A stretch of 64,000 nucleotides of DNA from Solirubrobacter sp963724195 (GCA_963724195.1 CAVRTQ010000012.1:62001-126000); one strand, 5' to 3'. Positions 8,790 to 19,213 are shown, counted from the stretch's first letter. A program made the numbers and translations. Notes: generated from the sequence alone by a model not told the origin.

Positions 8790-9460
8790 ATGTGGATGAT
8801 GATCGAGGCGATCCGCGCAGGGCTGGCCGAGCGCGCCGATCCGGTGAAGGCGCCGGAGATGCAGCGCTACATGAAGTCCGAGCTGCCGTTCCGCGGCGTC
8901 CAGAAGCCGGAGCGGGTGAAGTTGGCGCGCGCGGTGTTCGGGGAGTTGTCGCGGTCGGAGTGGGAGCGGGTCGTGCGCACGCTGTGGCACGAGGCGTCGT
9001 TCCGCGAGGAGCGCTACATGGCGCTCGCGGTGCTGCAGGATCGTCGCTACCGCGCGTATCGAGACCTGGACGCGCTGGCGCTGTACGAGGAGCTGATCGT
9101 GACCGGCGCGTGGTGGGACTACGTCGACGAGGTCGCGTGCGGGCCGCTCGGCGCGCTGCTCCCGGAGGTCGCGCCCGTGCTGCGGGAGTGGTCGGTCGAC
9201 AGCGACATGTGGAAGCGGCGCGCGTCGATCATCGCCCAGGTCCGGCGCAAGGCGGAGACCGACTTCGCGCTGATGACGGACTGCATCGAACCCAACCGCG
9301 CCGACCCCGAGTTCTTCATCCGCAAGGCGATCGGCTGGGCGCTGCGCTCCTACGCCTGGGTCGACCCGGACGCCGTCGTCGCGTACTGCGACACGCACGA
9401 GCTCTCCCCCTTGAGCCGGCGCGAGGCATTGAAGAACATCCGCGTGCTGCGGTTGGGTAG
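8790..9460 (+). CDS. DNA alkylation repair protein, AlkD-like
   Basis: About 220 residues of HEAT-like repeats. Family signatures include MQRYMKSELPFRGVQKPER, TLWHEASFREERYMALAVL, TGAWWDYVDEVA (the Trp/Asp region that binds the alkylated base) and FFIRKAIGWALRSYAW. AlkD glycosylases remove positively charged N3/N7-alkyl purines. The frame has no stop before the next gene and runs directly into the aldo/keto reductase ATG at 9471. A TAG at 9458-9460 in another frame suggests a small indel near 9440-9455. An alternative GTG start at 8778 adds four residues. Confidence 0.85.
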
Positions 9461-9470
9461 GCCAGTTGAT

Positions 9471-10304
9471 ATGGCTAAGACCTTGGATATCCCGCACATT
9501 GATCTCGCAGGCGACGTCTCGATCCCGCAGTTCGGCCTCGGCGTGTTCCAGGTGCCGCCGGAGCAAGACGTTCGAGAACGTCACGCACGCGCTGAACGTC
9601 GGCTACCGCCACATCGACACGGCCCGCGCCTACCAGCAACGAGGCGCAGGTCGGGCAGGCCGTGAAGTCCTCGGACCTCAGCCGCGAAGAGCTCTTCCTC
9701 ACGACGAAGCTCTGGAACTCGGACCAGGTCAAGCCCATCGACACGCTCAAGCAGAGCCTCAAGCTGCTCGAGACCGAGTACGTCGACCTGTACCTGATCC
9801 ACTGGCCGGCGCCCGGCCACGACCACTACGTGCAGGCCTGGGAAGGGCTCGTCGAGGCCCAGAAGCAGGGCCTGGCGCGGGCGATCGGCGTCTCGAACTT
9901 CCAGGCCGAGCACCTGCGCAAGATCATCGACGCGACCGGCGTCACGCCCGCCGTCAACCAGATCGAGCTGCACCCGTACCTGACGCAGCACGGCCTGCGG
10001 CGCGAGCACGCCGACCGCGGCATCGTCACCGAGGCCTGGAGCCCGCTCGCCCAGGGCGCGGTGCTCGACGACCCGGTGATCACGGAGATCGCCGTCCGCG
10101 CACAACCGCACCGCGGGCCAGATCGTCCTGCGCTGGCACGTCGAGCTCGGCAACGTCGTGTTCCCGAAGTCGATGACGCCCTCGCGGATCGAGGAGAACA
10201 TCGACATCTTCGACTTCGAGCTCTCCGCCGAGGAAGTGGAGCGGATCGAGGCCCTGGACCGGGGCATGCGCACCGGCCCGGACCCCGACACGTTCAACGG
10301 CTGA
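9471..10304 (+). pseudogene. Aldo/keto reductase, three +1 frameshifts
   Basis: In successive frames one reads SIPQFGLGVFQVPPE, then NVGYRHIDTARAY, then EELFLTTKLWNSDQ, YVDLYLIHWPAPGHDHY, RAIGVSNFQAEHLRKII and NQIELHPYLTQ, then GQIVLRWHVELG and a normal end at 10302-10304. This is a complete NADPH-dependent aldo/keto reductase of the AKR5 (2,5-diketogluconate reductase-like) group: Asp of HIDTARAY, Lys of TTKLW and His of IHWP are the catalytic residues. Each break (near 9564, 9637 and 10101) is repaired by removing one base, after which the original frame is regained. TAGGCC lies 7 nt before the ATG. Confidence 0.83.
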
Positions 10305-11085
10305 GCGCGGCCAGCCCGAGCAGCTTGAGCGCATCCGCGTCGGGCGTGCCGGGCGGAGCGCTGTAGACCACGACCCGGAGGTCGGAGCCGTGCACCTGGA
10401 GGACGTCGCAGTCCAGGGTGAGCCGGCCGGCCTCCGGGTGGTTGATCGTCTTCGTCGCCGAGGTGTGGACCGCGACGGGGCTCTGCTTCCACAGCGCCTC
10501 GAAGCGCGGGCTCGTCGCCCGCAGCTCGTCGACGATGGCGTGGAGGCGTTGGTCGGCCGGGTGGCGGATCAGCGCGGAGTGCAGGTCGGCGACGATCGAC
10601 GCGCTCATCGCGTCGTCCTGCTCGGGCGTGCGCTCGATGTAGAGCGACTCGCCGACGAAGTGGTTGCGGGCGATGTTCCCGGAGGCCAGACCGGTCAGCG
10701 CCTCACCGAGCCGATTCTTGGCCACGAGCTCCCAGGCCAGGTCGTAGACGAGCACCGGCAGGTCTTCGAAGCGTTCGAGCAGGCGCTGGACGGCGGGCGT
10801 GATCTCGCTGCTGTAGTTCTCCCCGCACGGCGGGGCGTGGCCGGCGAGCAGGTACAGCACGTCGGTTTCCTCCGCGCCCAGCTCGAGGGCGCGCGCCAGC
10901 GCCGCGCACACGAGCGGCGACGGGTGGGTGGCGTGGCCCTGCTCGAGCCGGGTGAGGTAGCCGACGGACACGTCGGCGCGCGCCGCGATCTCGTCGCGGC
11001 GCAGGCCGGGTGCGCGGCGGCGGCCGGGCTCGTCGGGCGTGAGGCGGTCGCGCCAGGTGCGCAGGTTGGCGGCGAGGTCATTCAC
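10294..11085 (-). CDS. Helix-turn-helix regulator with MmyB-like ligand domain
   Basis: 263 residues. An XRE-type HTH near the N-terminus (GLRRDEIAARADVSVGYLTR, LEQGHATHPSP) is followed by the MmyB-like domain (VLVYDLAWELVAKNRLGEAL, then SGNIARNHFVGE). This is a common actinobacterial regulator type, frequently next to short-chain dehydrogenases, as here (divergent SDR at 11149). The GTG at 11085 is selected because TACCTT (minus strand, 11093-11098) lies 7 nt upstream; a TTG at 11094 is the only other nearby option. The end overlaps the convergent aldo/keto reductase by 11 bp. Confidence 0.9.
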   Translation of the reverse strand: MNDLAANLRTWRDRLTPDEPGRRRAPGLRRDEIAARADVSVGYLTRLEQGHATHPSPLVCAALARALELGAEETDVLYLLAGHAPPCGENYSSEITPAVQRLLERFEDLPVLVYDLAWELVAKNRLGEALTGLASGNIARNHFVGESLYIERTPEQDDAMSASIVADLHSALIRHPADQRLHAIVDELRATSPRFEALWKQSPVAVHTSATKTINHPEAGRLTLDCDVLQVHGSDLRVVVYSAPPGTPDADALKLLGLAALSR

Positions 11086-11148
11086 GACCTCCAAGGTATC
11101 CCTCTCAGAGGCATGGTCTTTGTGCGTGCGCGCGCCAAGCTGGTTCGC

Positions 11149-11832
11149 ATGTCAACGATCTTGATCACCGGGGCCAATCGCAGCCTCGGCTTTGAAGCCG
11201 CCCGCCGCCTGATCGAGGCCGGCCATGACGTGTGGCTCGGCGCCCGTGACGAGGCGCGCGGCCGCGCCGCCGCCGAGGAGCTGGGCGCGCGCTTCGTGCA
11301 GCTCGACGTGACCGACGATGCCTCGGTCGCGGCCGCCGTCGAGACGGTCGGCTCGCTCGACGTCCTGGTCAACAACGCGGGCATCCCCGGCGAGTTCGTC
11401 CCGCTGCCCGAGGTGACGGTCGAGCACCTGCGGCCCGTCTTCGAGGTCAACGTCTACGGACCCGTGCGGGTGCTGCAGGCGTTCCGGCCGCTGCTCGAGC
11501 AGTCCTCGAACCCGGTCGTGGTGAACGTGTCCAGCGGCATGGGCTCGATCGGGGTGACGAGCGACCCGGACCGCATCGAGTCCACCCTCCACAACCTCAC
11601 CTACGGGCCGTCCAAGACGGCGCTGAACATGCTCACGACCCAGTGGGCGAAGGCGTACCCGAACTTCCGCATCAACGTGGTCGACCCGGGCTACACCGCC
11701 ACCGACTTCAACCACCACAGCGGTCCGCAGACCGTGACGGAGGGCACGGACGCGATCGTCGAGTACGCGCAGATCGGCCCCGACGGCCCGACCGGCGGCT
11801 ACTTCGACCGCCACGGCGAGTTGCCCTGGTGA
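11149..11832 (+). CDS. Short-chain dehydrogenase/reductase (SDR)
   Basis: 227 residues of a classical SDR. The cofactor motif TGANRSLGFEAAR is near the start, NNAG at about residue 82, then VVNVSSGMGS with the catalytic Ser and YGPSKTALN with Tyr and Lys. An Arg of LGARDEAR after the second strand suggests preference for NADP(H). Substrate is unknown. An in-frame ATG at 11113 would add 12 residues; I keep 11149 because it begins directly with the cofactor strand (MSTILITGANR). The divergent MmyB-type regulator probably controls it. Its end overlaps the convergent permease by 34 bp. Confidence 0.9.
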   Translation: MSTILITGANRSLGFEAARRLIEAGHDVWLGARDEARGRAAAEELGARFVQLDVTDDASVAAAVETVGSLDVLVNNAGIPGEFVPLPEVTVEHLRPVFEVNVYGPVRVLQAFRPLLEQSSNPVVVNVSSGMGSIGVTSDPDRIESTLHNLTYGPSKTALNMLTTQWAKAYPNFRINVVDPGYTATDFNHHSGPQTVTEGTDAIVEYAQIGPDGPTGGYFDRHGELPW

Positions 11833-12569
11833 ACCCGTTCGCCCGGCGCGATCACGGCGCGCTGGACGAATTCGCTGAGCAGCGCGGCGGCGGCGAGCTC
11901 GACGGCCAGCAGGCTGAGGAGGACGACGAGCTGGGTGCTCGCGGCCTCCGCCGGCGTGGCGCCGCCGAGCAGGAGGCCGACGAACGCGCCCGGGAGCGTG
12001 ACCAGGCCGACGCTGCGGGTCTGGTCGATCGCGGGCGTGAGGCCGGTGTGGATCGCGCGGCGGATCGTGGGGCGCAGCGCGTCGCGGGCGCTGTCGCCGA
12101 GACACAGGCGCGCCTCGATCTCGGCGTGAGCGCTGTCGAGCTCCTCCAGCAGGCGGCGGCCGGTGAGGCTGGTCGCGGCCATCGCGCCGCCGATCAGGAT
12201 GCCGGCGGTCGGCACCGCGGCCCGGGGCGTGAAGTCGAACGCGCCCACCGCGAGCAGGAAGCCCGTCGCGGTGAGTGCGGGAACGGCGATCGCGGCGAAC
12301 GCCCACCGCCGCGCGTTGGGTATCCCGCCGATCCGCCGGCCGGCCGTGAACGCGGCGGTCGTGAGCATCACGGCGACGAACGCGAACGCCAGCGCGGGGA
12401 CCTCGAAGATCACGACGATCACCGCGCCGACGGCCGTGAGCTGGACCACGGCGCGCGCCGCCGCGACCGCGAGCTCTTTCGAGAGGCCGAGCCCGAGCCG
12501 CCACGCCAGCCCGACCGCAACCACCGCGAGGGCGATGCCGGCGAGCCCTTGGACGAGGACGTCGCTCAC
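11799..12569 (-). CDS. fetB: ABC transporter permease, FetB/YbbM-like
   Basis: 256 residues, close to the ~260 typical of FetB (UPF0014). Hydrophobic segments and the family signatures ARAVVQLTAVGAVI, LTTAAFTAGRRI, GGAMAATSLTGRRLLEEL, PTIRRAIHTGLTPAIDQTR and GLVTLPGAFVGLLLGGATP are all visible. FetAB in Escherichia coli is linked to iron homeostasis and peroxide resistance. The GTG start overlaps the ATPase stop as GTGA, so the two genes form a coupled operon. The stop codon lies inside the 3' end of the convergent SDR gene. Confidence 0.88.
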   Translation of the reverse strand: MSDVLVQGLAGIALAVVAVGLAWRLGLGLSKELAVAAARAVVQLTAVGAVIVVIFEVPALAFAFVAVMLTTAAFTAGRRIGGIPNARRWAFAAIAVPALTATGFLLAVGAFDFTPRAAVPTAGILIGGAMAATSLTGRRLLEELDSAHAEIEARLCLGDSARDALRPTIRRAIHTGLTPAIDQTRSVGLVTLPGAFVGLLLGGATPAEAASTQLVVLLSLLAVELAAAALLSEFVQRAVIAPGERVHQGNSPWRSK

Positions 12570-13199
12570 CGCGCCTCGCCATCGCGCTCGCCGCGGCTCG
12601 TCGCGGCGAGTCGCACCTCCCGGTCGGCCCAGCCCGTGACCACCGCACGATCGTGCGAGGTCAGGCAGATGGCCAGGCCGCTCGCGGCGAGCTCGCGCAC
12701 GTGGCGGCCGATCGCCTCGGCCAGCGGCGCGTCCAACCCCGACGTCGGCTCGTCGAGCAGGAGCACCTCGGGCTTGCGGGTCAACGCGCGGGCGATCGCC
12801 ACGCGGGCCTGCTCGCCGCCGGAGAGCTTGGACGCGTCGCGGGCGGCGAAGTCGTCGTCGAGGCCGGCGGCGTCGAGCGCGGCGGCCATGTCCGGCGGCT
12901 CGTCCAGCCCGTACGCGAGGTTGTCGGCCACGGTCCCGGGCAGCATCACGGGCCGCTGGGCCACGAACCCGACGCGCCGCCGCAGCACGCGCGGGTCGAG
13001 CGTCGCGACGTCCACGCCGTCGAGCGTCACGACGCCGCCGTCCAGCGCCACGAGCCGCACGATCGCGCGCAGGAGCGTCGACTTGCCCGCCCCGCTGGGC
13101 GCGGTGAGCGCGACCACCTCGCCGGGCGCGACGGTGAGCGCGACGTCCCGCAGGACCTGGCCCACGCGCACGCCGTTCACAGCTCAGCCCTTCGGTCAC
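12566..13199 (-). CDS. fetA: ABC transporter ATP-binding protein, FetA/YbbL-like, frameshift in first codons
   Basis: The clean open frame starts at a GTG at 13180 (204 residues): Walker A APSGAGKST, signature LSGGEQARVAIARAL, Walker B EVLLLDEPTSGLD and the H-loop TSHDRAVV. A GTG at 13199 lies 6 nt after a good -10 box (TACTCT, minus strand 13206-13211). Reading from there with one base removed near 13181 gives VTEGLSVNGVRVGQVLRDVA, a far more normal ABC N-terminus. I therefore extend the gene to 13199 and infer a one-base insertion. It energises the FetB-like permease. Confidence 0.85.
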
Positions 13200-13205
13200 C
13201 GCCTG

Positions 13206-13215
13206 AGAGTAGGGT
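13206..13215. promoter_or_regulatory. Shared-TA divergent promoter (AGAGTAGGGT)
   Basis: The plus-strand -10 box TAGGGT (13210-13215) lies 6 nt before the GTG at 13222. The minus-strand -10 box TACTCT (13206-13211) lies 6 nt before the GTG at 13199. The boxes share TA at 13210-13211 in a 22-bp gap between start codons. Confidence 0.65.
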
Positions 13216-13221
13216 CCGCTC

Positions 13222-13920
13222 GTGGCCGGTGAGCGCACGTACGCGATCCTCCCGTGCCGGACTTTGGACGACGTGCTGCCGTTCTACGAGGCACTCGGGT
13301 TCGTCGTCACCTTCCGGCAGGAGCGGCCCAATCCGTACCTGGTGGTCCGGCGCGAGGACCTGCACCTGCATTTCGCCGCCATCGACGGGTTCGATCCCGA
13401 GCAGTCGTACGCCAGCGTGATCGTCGTCGTCCCGGACGCCGAGGCGCTCTACCAGGCCTTCGCGGCCGGCCTGCGCGCGGCGTACGGACGGGTCCCGACG
13501 ACCAAGATCCCGCGGCTGCTGCGCCCGCGCCGCAAGCGCGGGACGGTCAGCGGGTTCAGCGTTGTCGATCCCGGCGGGAACTGGCTGCGTGTGAGCCGCC
13601 AAGGCGACACCGAGGACGCGCAACCCGTCCTTCGGGGGCTCCCGCTGGCGGTCGCGAGCGCCGCGCGCATCGGCGACGCCAAGGGCGACGATGCCGGGGC
13701 CGCGCGCATGCTCGACGACGCCTTGGCGCGCCACGCCGGAGCGCCCGCCGTCGAACGGCTGCCCGCGCTGGTGTACCGGGCGGAACTGGCGAACCGACTC
13801 GGCGACGCCGAGGGCACGCGGGCGGCGGTGGCCGCGGCCCGCGAGTTGCCGCTCAGCTCCGAGGAGCGCGAGCAACTCGGGGCCGACCTCGCCGCGATGG
13901 ACGACCTCTACGCCGGCTGA
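13222..13920 (+). CDS. VOC (glyoxalase/bleomycin-resistance) fold protein with helical C-terminal extension
   Basis: 232 residues. Residues ~5-115 form a vicinal-oxygen-chelate domain (AILPCRTLDDVLPFYEALGF, FSVVDPGGNWLRV), similar to bleomycin-binding or uncharacterised glyoxalase-like proteins. The remaining ~110 residues are Ala-rich helices with a TPR-like feel (RIGDAKGDDAGAARMLDDAL, ELANRLGDAEGTRAAVAAA). Ligand and reaction are unknown. The GTG start follows TAGGGT by 6 nt with no ribosome-binding site, so the transcript is probably leaderless. It overlaps the convergent bcp-like gene by 13 bp. Confidence 0.85.
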   Translation: MAGERTYAILPCRTLDDVLPFYEALGFVVTFRQERPNPYLVVRREDLHLHFAAIDGFDPEQSYASVIVVVPDAEALYQAFAAGLRAAYGRVPTTKIPRLLRPRRKRGTVSGFSVVDPGGNWLRVSRQGDTEDAQPVLRGLPLAVASAARIGDAKGDDAGAARMLDDALARHAGAPAVERLPALVYRAELANRLGDAEGTRAAVAAARELPLSSEEREQLGADLAAMDDLYAG

Positions 13921-14378
13921 AGGCCGGCGAGCGCCTTCAAGACCTCGTCGTCGTGCGTCTTCGGCGACGCCTTCGGGATCACGTGGACGATCTTGCCCTC
14001 GCCGTCGATGATGAACGTGGCGCGCGCGGCGCCCATGTACGTCTTGCCGTACATCGACTTCTCGCCCCAGACGCCGTACGCCTCGCACACCGCGTGGTCC
14101 TCGTCGGCGAGCAGCGTGAAGTTCAGCGCCTGCTTGTCGTGGAACTTCTTGACCGCCTTGACCGGGTCGGGCGAGACGCCGAGCACACGCACGCCGGCCG
14201 AGGTGTAGTCCGGCAGGTGGTCGCGAATCCCGCACGCCTGGGTCGTGCAGCCGGGCGTGTCGGCCTTCGGATAGAAGTAGAGGACGACCGTGGTGCCGGC
14301 CAGAGCGGACAACGTGACGTCTTCGCCGTTCTCGTCGGGCAGGGTGAAGTCGGGAGCCGTTTCGCCAGTCTCGAGCAT
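13908..14378 (-). CDS. bcp: Thioredoxin-dependent peroxiredoxin, BCP/PrxQ type
   Basis: 156 residues, full length for BCP. The peroxidatic and candidate resolving cysteines are in KADTPGCTTQACGIRD (five residues apart), the PrxQ pattern. The typical flanks VVLYFYPKADTPG, VLGVSPDPVKAVKKF and YGVWGEKSMYGK are present. It reduces H2O2 and organic peroxides with thioredoxin in the cytoplasm. The ATG at 14378 follows the minus-strand hexamer TAGCCT (14386-14391) by 7 nt. This is one of several peroxide-defence genes in the window, with katG and a Prx6 homologue. Confidence 0.95.
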   Translation of the reverse strand: MLETGETAPDFTLPDENGEDVTLSALAGTTVVLYFYPKADTPGCTTQACGIRDHLPDYTSAGVRVLGVSPDPVKAVKKFHDKQALNFTLLADEDHAVCEAYGVWGEKSMYGKTYMGAARATFIIDGEGKIVHVIPKASPKTHDDEVLKALAGLQPA

Positions 14379-14385
14379 GAAATGC

Positions 14386-14395
14386 AGGCTATGAC
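14386..14395. promoter_or_regulatory. Possible shared-TA divergent -10 element (plus side weak)
   Basis: The minus-strand TAGCCT (14386-14391) is a good box for bcp. The plus-strand TATGAC (14390-14395) abuts the ATG of the PanE-like gene, so plus-strand use would need a later start such as the GTG at 14408. Only the minus direction is well supported. Confidence 0.35.
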
Positions 14396-15257
14396 ATGAG
14401 TGAGCGCGTGGCGGTGGTGGGGGTGGGAGCGATCGGCGGGCTGGTCGCCGCCGAGTTGCTCGCCGCGCGGCGCGGAGGTGACGCTGTGCGCCCGTTCGCC
14501 GCTCGACCGAATCGTGGTGGAGCGCGACGAGCACCCGCGCGACTTCGCGGTGCAGGCGGTCACGGACCCCGCGGACGCCGACCCGGTGCGGTTCGTCGTC
14601 GTCGCCCTCAAGGCCCAGGACAGCGCACACGCCGCGCCGTGGCTCGCCCGGCTCGCGGGGCCGGACACGACCATCGTGGTGATCCAGAACGGGGTCGAGC
14701 ACGAGGCGCGGCTGGCCCCGCACGCCGTCGTCCCCGCGATCATCAACACCGCCGTCGAGCGCCTCGCCCCCGGCCGGCTCAAGCACGGCTCCGGAGACAC
14801 GCTGACGCTGGCCGACCGCCCTGGCGCCCGCGAGTTCGCCGCCTTGCTCGAAGGCAGCATCATCACCACCGCGCTCGAGGCCGACTTCACCACCGCCGCG
14901 TGGCGCAAGCTGTTCGCCAACCTCGCCGGGAGCCCGCTCACGACCATCACGCAACGGCGCAGCGAGGTCTTCCAGGTGCCCGAGGCGCTCGAACTCGCCC
15001 GCCGGGTGCTGGAAGAAGCCCTGCCGGTCGGCCGGGCCGAAGGCGCGCGCCTGACCGACGACGACCCGCAACGCACCGTGGACTTCCTCAGCGCGCTCCC
15101 GCCCGACGTCGGCTCCTCGATGCTCTACGACCGCCTGAACGGCCGCCCGCTGGAGATCGACCCGCTCGTCGGCGCCGTCATACGCGCGGGGCGCCGGCAC
15201 GATCTGCCGACACCCCGCGCGGAAACGCTCTACGCCCTGCTGACCGCCCTGCGCTAG
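14396..15257 (+). pseudogene. Ketopantoate reductase (ApbA/PanE) family protein, one frameshift
   Basis: The first ~25 residues (ERVAVVGVGAIGGLVAAELL) give the Rossmann GxGxxG motif. After a shift near 14462-14472 the other frame continues RGAEVTLCARSPLD, FVVVALKAQDS, IVVIQNGVEHEARL, then the C-terminal domain with WRKLFANLAGSPLTTI (catalytic Lys region), SSMLYDRLNGRPLEID and ETLYALL. Joined, this is a full ~286-residue ketopantoate-reductase family protein using NADPH. Members of this family often act on substrates other than ketopantoate, and no pantothenate gene is nearby, so the role is open. Confidence 0.83.
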
Positions 15258-15280
15258 TTGAGCTGCCCACGACCGGGCCG

Positions 15281-15737
15281 TGGCCGTCGGCGAGCAGCGC
15301 CTCACGGCCTCCGTCCTCACAACTGATCGGGACGCCACCGGCGCGCTGCTTGTCAGCTACGCCGACCTGCAAGCGGTCGCGACGACCTGGCGGCGGCCGT
15401 ACAGCGCGGTCTGCGCGACTGGACGTTGTGTTCGAGGACGACCGAGGACGGCGCCGGTAAGTACGACGGACCGGTCCGCCGCGTTCGCGCACGTCACTGG
15501 CACCAAGCGTTGGCGCTGGCCCGCCGACAAGCGTGACTCAGGCGCATCGCTGCACGCGAAGCTGCCCATCATCGACGGGCGTCGAGGCCCTGATCGGCTC
15601 CGCCAACCTCACGCACCGTGCACTCGACGAGCGAACCTCGAAGCGGTCGTGCTGCTTCGAGATCCGGACGTCGCCGCCTCGCTGGAAGAGCATGTCCGCG
15701 AACTGATGCGGACAAAGGTGCCCGTCACCGCCGGCTG

Positions 15738-15745
<8 letters not shown>
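15281..15745 (+). pseudogene. Degraded phospholipase-D-like gene, resembles DISARM DrmC
   Basis: Pieces in several frames read DVVFEDDRG, then FAHVTGTKRW, RWPADKRDSGASLHAKLPI (the HxK motif), then EALIGSANLTHRALDE (the GSxN part), then NLEAVVLLRDPDVAASLEEH and VRELMRTKV. The order and wording match PLD-fold proteins of the DrmC type from DISARM defence systems. At least three frame changes are needed, and the segment expected between TGALLVSYADLQAVATTW and the DVVFEDD strand is far too short. Missing sequence plus frameshifts argue for real decay rather than simple sequencing error. No drmA, drmB or methylase gene lies nearby. Confidence 0.6.
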
Positions 15746-16933
<1,188 letters not shown>

Positions 16934-16935
<2 letters not shown>

Positions 16936-16970
16936 GATCGAATGATAGATAGATTCCATCATTCGATCAT
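16934..16970. promoter_or_regulatory. 13-bp perfect inverted repeat at the fic start
   Basis: ATGATCGAATGAT (16934-16946) and ATCATTCGATCAT (16958-16970) are exact reverse complements with an 11-bp spacer. The element is AT-rich against its surroundings and covers the candidate start codons of fic, so it looks like an operator, perhaps for autoregulation through the Fic protein's own winged helix. It also lies just downstream of katG. Confidence 0.7.
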
Positions 16971-16985
16971 GGGATGTCTCCGGGA

Positions 16986-19199
16986 CTAGCTCAGGTCGAA
17001 GCGGTCCAGGTGCATGACCTTGGACCAGGCGGCGACGAAGTCGTGCACGAACTTCTCGCGCGCGTCGTCGCTGGCGTACACCTCGGCCACGGCGCGCAGC
17101 TCGGAGTTCGAGCCGAACACGAGGTCGGCGCGGGTGCCGGTCCAGCGCAGTGAGCCGTCGGCGTCGCGCGCCTCGAACTCGTCGCCGGACGCGTGCCACT
17201 CGGTGCCGAGGTCGAGCAGGTTGGCGTAGAAGTCGTTCGTCAGCACGCCCGGCTTGTCGGTGAGCACGCCCACCGAGGAGCCGTCCCAGTTCGCGCCGAG
17301 GACGCGGAGGCCGCCGATCAGGACGGTCAGCTCCGGGGCGCTCAGCGTGAGCAGGTTCGCGCGGTCGACGAGCAGGTGCTCGGCCGGGAGGCGGTGCGTG
17401 TCGGCGCGCAGGTAGTTGCGGAAGCCGTCGGCGGTCGGCTCGAGCGGGGCGAACGAGTCCGCGTCGGTCCACTCCTCGGTCGCGTCGCCGCGGCCGCCGA
17501 CGAACGGCACGGTCACCGTGACGCCGGCGTCGGCGGCGGCCTTCTCGACCGCGGCGGTGCCGCCGAGGACGATCAGGTCGGCGAGGGAGACGTCCTTGCC
17601 GAAGCCGGACTGGATGCCCTCGAGCACGCCGAGCACCTTCGCGAGCTGCGTGGGGTTGTTGACCTCCCACGAGCGCTGCGGCTCCAGGCGGATGCGGGCG
17701 CCGTTGGCGCCGCCGCGCTTGTCCGAGCCGCGGAACGTCGAGGCCGAGGCCCAGGCGACCGAGACGAGCTCGCTCACGCTCAGGCCGGACGCGAGGATCT
17801 GCTCCTTGAGCGCCGCGATGTCCGCGTCGTCGATCGACGGGCCGGCGGGCACCGGGTCCTGCCAGATCAGCGTCTCGGACGGGACCTCGGGGCCGAGGTA
17901 GCGCTGGATCGGCCCCATGTCGCGGTGGGTGAGCTTGAACCAGGCGCGGGCGAACGCGTCCTGGAACGCCTCGGGGTCCTCGTGGAAGCGACGCGAGATC
18001 TTCTCGTACGCCGGGTCCTCGCGCAGGGCGAGGTCGGTCGTGAGCATCGTCGGGAGGCGCTTCTCGCCACCCTCGTTCGGCGCCGGGACCGACACCTCGC
18101 TGGTGGCGCCGACCGGCTGCCACTGGTGCGCGCCGGCGGGGCTCTTGGTCAGCTCCCACTCGTGGCCGAAGAGGTTGTCGAAGAAGCCGTTGCCCCACTG
18201 GGTCGGCGTGGCGGTCCAGGTGACCTCCAGGCCGGACGTGATCGCGTCCTCGAGCTTGCCCGAGTTGTAGGTCTGCTTCCAGCCGAGGCCCATCTGCTCG
18301 ATCGAGGCACCCTCGGGCTCCGGGCCGACGTACTGGTCCGGGTCGGCGGCGCCGTGCGTCTTGCCGAACGTGTGACCGCCGGCGATCAGCGCCACGGTCT
18401 CCTCGTCGTTCATGGCCATGCGGCCGAACGTCTCGCGGATGTCGCGGGCGGCGGCGAGCGGGTCCGGGTTGCCGTTCGGGCCCTCCGGGTTGACGTAGAT
18501 CAGGCCCATCTGCACGGCGCCGAGCGGCTTCTCGAGCTCGCGGTCGCCCGTGTAGCGCTCGTCGCCGAGCCACTCGGTCTCCGGACCCCAGTACACGTCG
18601 GCGTCCGGCTCCCACACGTCGGGGCGGCCGCCGGCGAAGCCGAACGTCTTGAAGCCCATCGTCTCGAGCGCGACGTTGCCGGTGAGGATCATCAGGTCGG
18701 CCCACGAGAGCGCCTGGCCGTACTTCTTCTTGACCGGCCAGAGCAGGCGGCGGGCCTTGTCCAGGTTGCCGTTGTCCGGCCACGAGTTCAGCGGGGCGAA
18801 GCGCTGCTGGCCCGCGCCGCCGCCACCGCGGCCGTCCTGGATCCGGTAGGTGCCGGCGCTGTGCCACGCCATGCGGATCATCAGCGGGCCGTAATGACCG
18901 AAGTCGGCGGGCCACCAGTCCTGCGAGGTCGTGAGGGTGTCGGCGATGTCCGCCTTCACCGCGGCGAGGTCCAGCGCCTTGAACGCCTCGGCGTAGTCGA
19001 ACTCCTCACCGAGCGGGTTCGCCACGGCCGGGTTCTTGGCCAGGACCTTCAGGTTCAGGCGCTCGGGCCACCACTCGGCGTTCGCATCGCGCTGGGTCGG
19101 GTGCGGGAGACGATCGTGCGCGACCGGGCAGCCGCCCTTTGCGTCGATCGGATCGTTCATGTCGCCGACGACGGCGTTGGGATGCTCTTGATCAGCCAA
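16986..19199 (-). CDS. katG: Catalase-peroxidase
   Basis: 737 residues, full length. The distal haem pocket RMAWHSAGTYR (~residue 110) supplies Arg, Trp and His; the proximal His is in GGHTFGKTHG (~275). The Tyr of MGLIYVNPEG and Met of RETFGRMAMND complete the Met-Tyr-Trp cross-link of bifunctional KatGs. The C-terminal haem-free duplicate domain is present and ends WSKVMHLDRFDL. It destroys H2O2 in the cytoplasm. The gene starts 14 bp after the furA stop in the same direction, the classic actinobacterial furA-katG order, so peroxide and iron-responsive control by the adjacent repressor is expected. Confidence 0.98.
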   Translation of the reverse strand: MADQEHPNAVVGDMNDPIDAKGGCPVAHDRLPHPTQRDANAEWWPERLNLKVLAKNPAVANPLGEEFDYAEAFKALDLAAVKADIADTLTTSQDWWPADFGHYGPLMIRMAWHSAGTYRIQDGRGGGGAGQQRFAPLNSWPDNGNLDKARRLLWPVKKKYGQALSWADLMILTGNVALETMGFKTFGFAGGRPDVWEPDADVYWGPETEWLGDERYTGDRELEKPLGAVQMGLIYVNPEGPNGNPDPLAAARDIRETFGRMAMNDEETVALIAGGHTFGKTHGAADPDQYVGPEPEGASIEQMGLGWKQTYNSGKLEDAITSGLEVTWTATPTQWGNGFFDNLFGHEWELTKSPAGAHQWQPVGATSEVSVPAPNEGGEKRLPTMLTTDLALREDPAYEKISRRFHEDPEAFQDAFARAWFKLTHRDMGPIQRYLGPEVPSETLIWQDPVPAGPSIDDADIAALKEQILASGLSVSELVSVAWASASTFRGSDKRGGANGARIRLEPQRSWEVNNPTQLAKVLGVLEGIQSGFGKDVSLADLIVLGGTAAVEKAAADAGVTVTVPFVGGRGDATEEWTDADSFAPLEPTADGFRNYLRADTHRLPAEHLLVDRANLLTLSAPELTVLIGGLRVLGANWDGSSVGVLTDKPGVLTNDFYANLLDLGTEWHASGDEFEARDADGSLRWTGTRADLVFGSNSELRAVAEVYASDDAREKFVHDFVAAWSKVMHLDRFDLS

Positions 19200-19213
19200 G
19201 GGGACCTCTTCCT

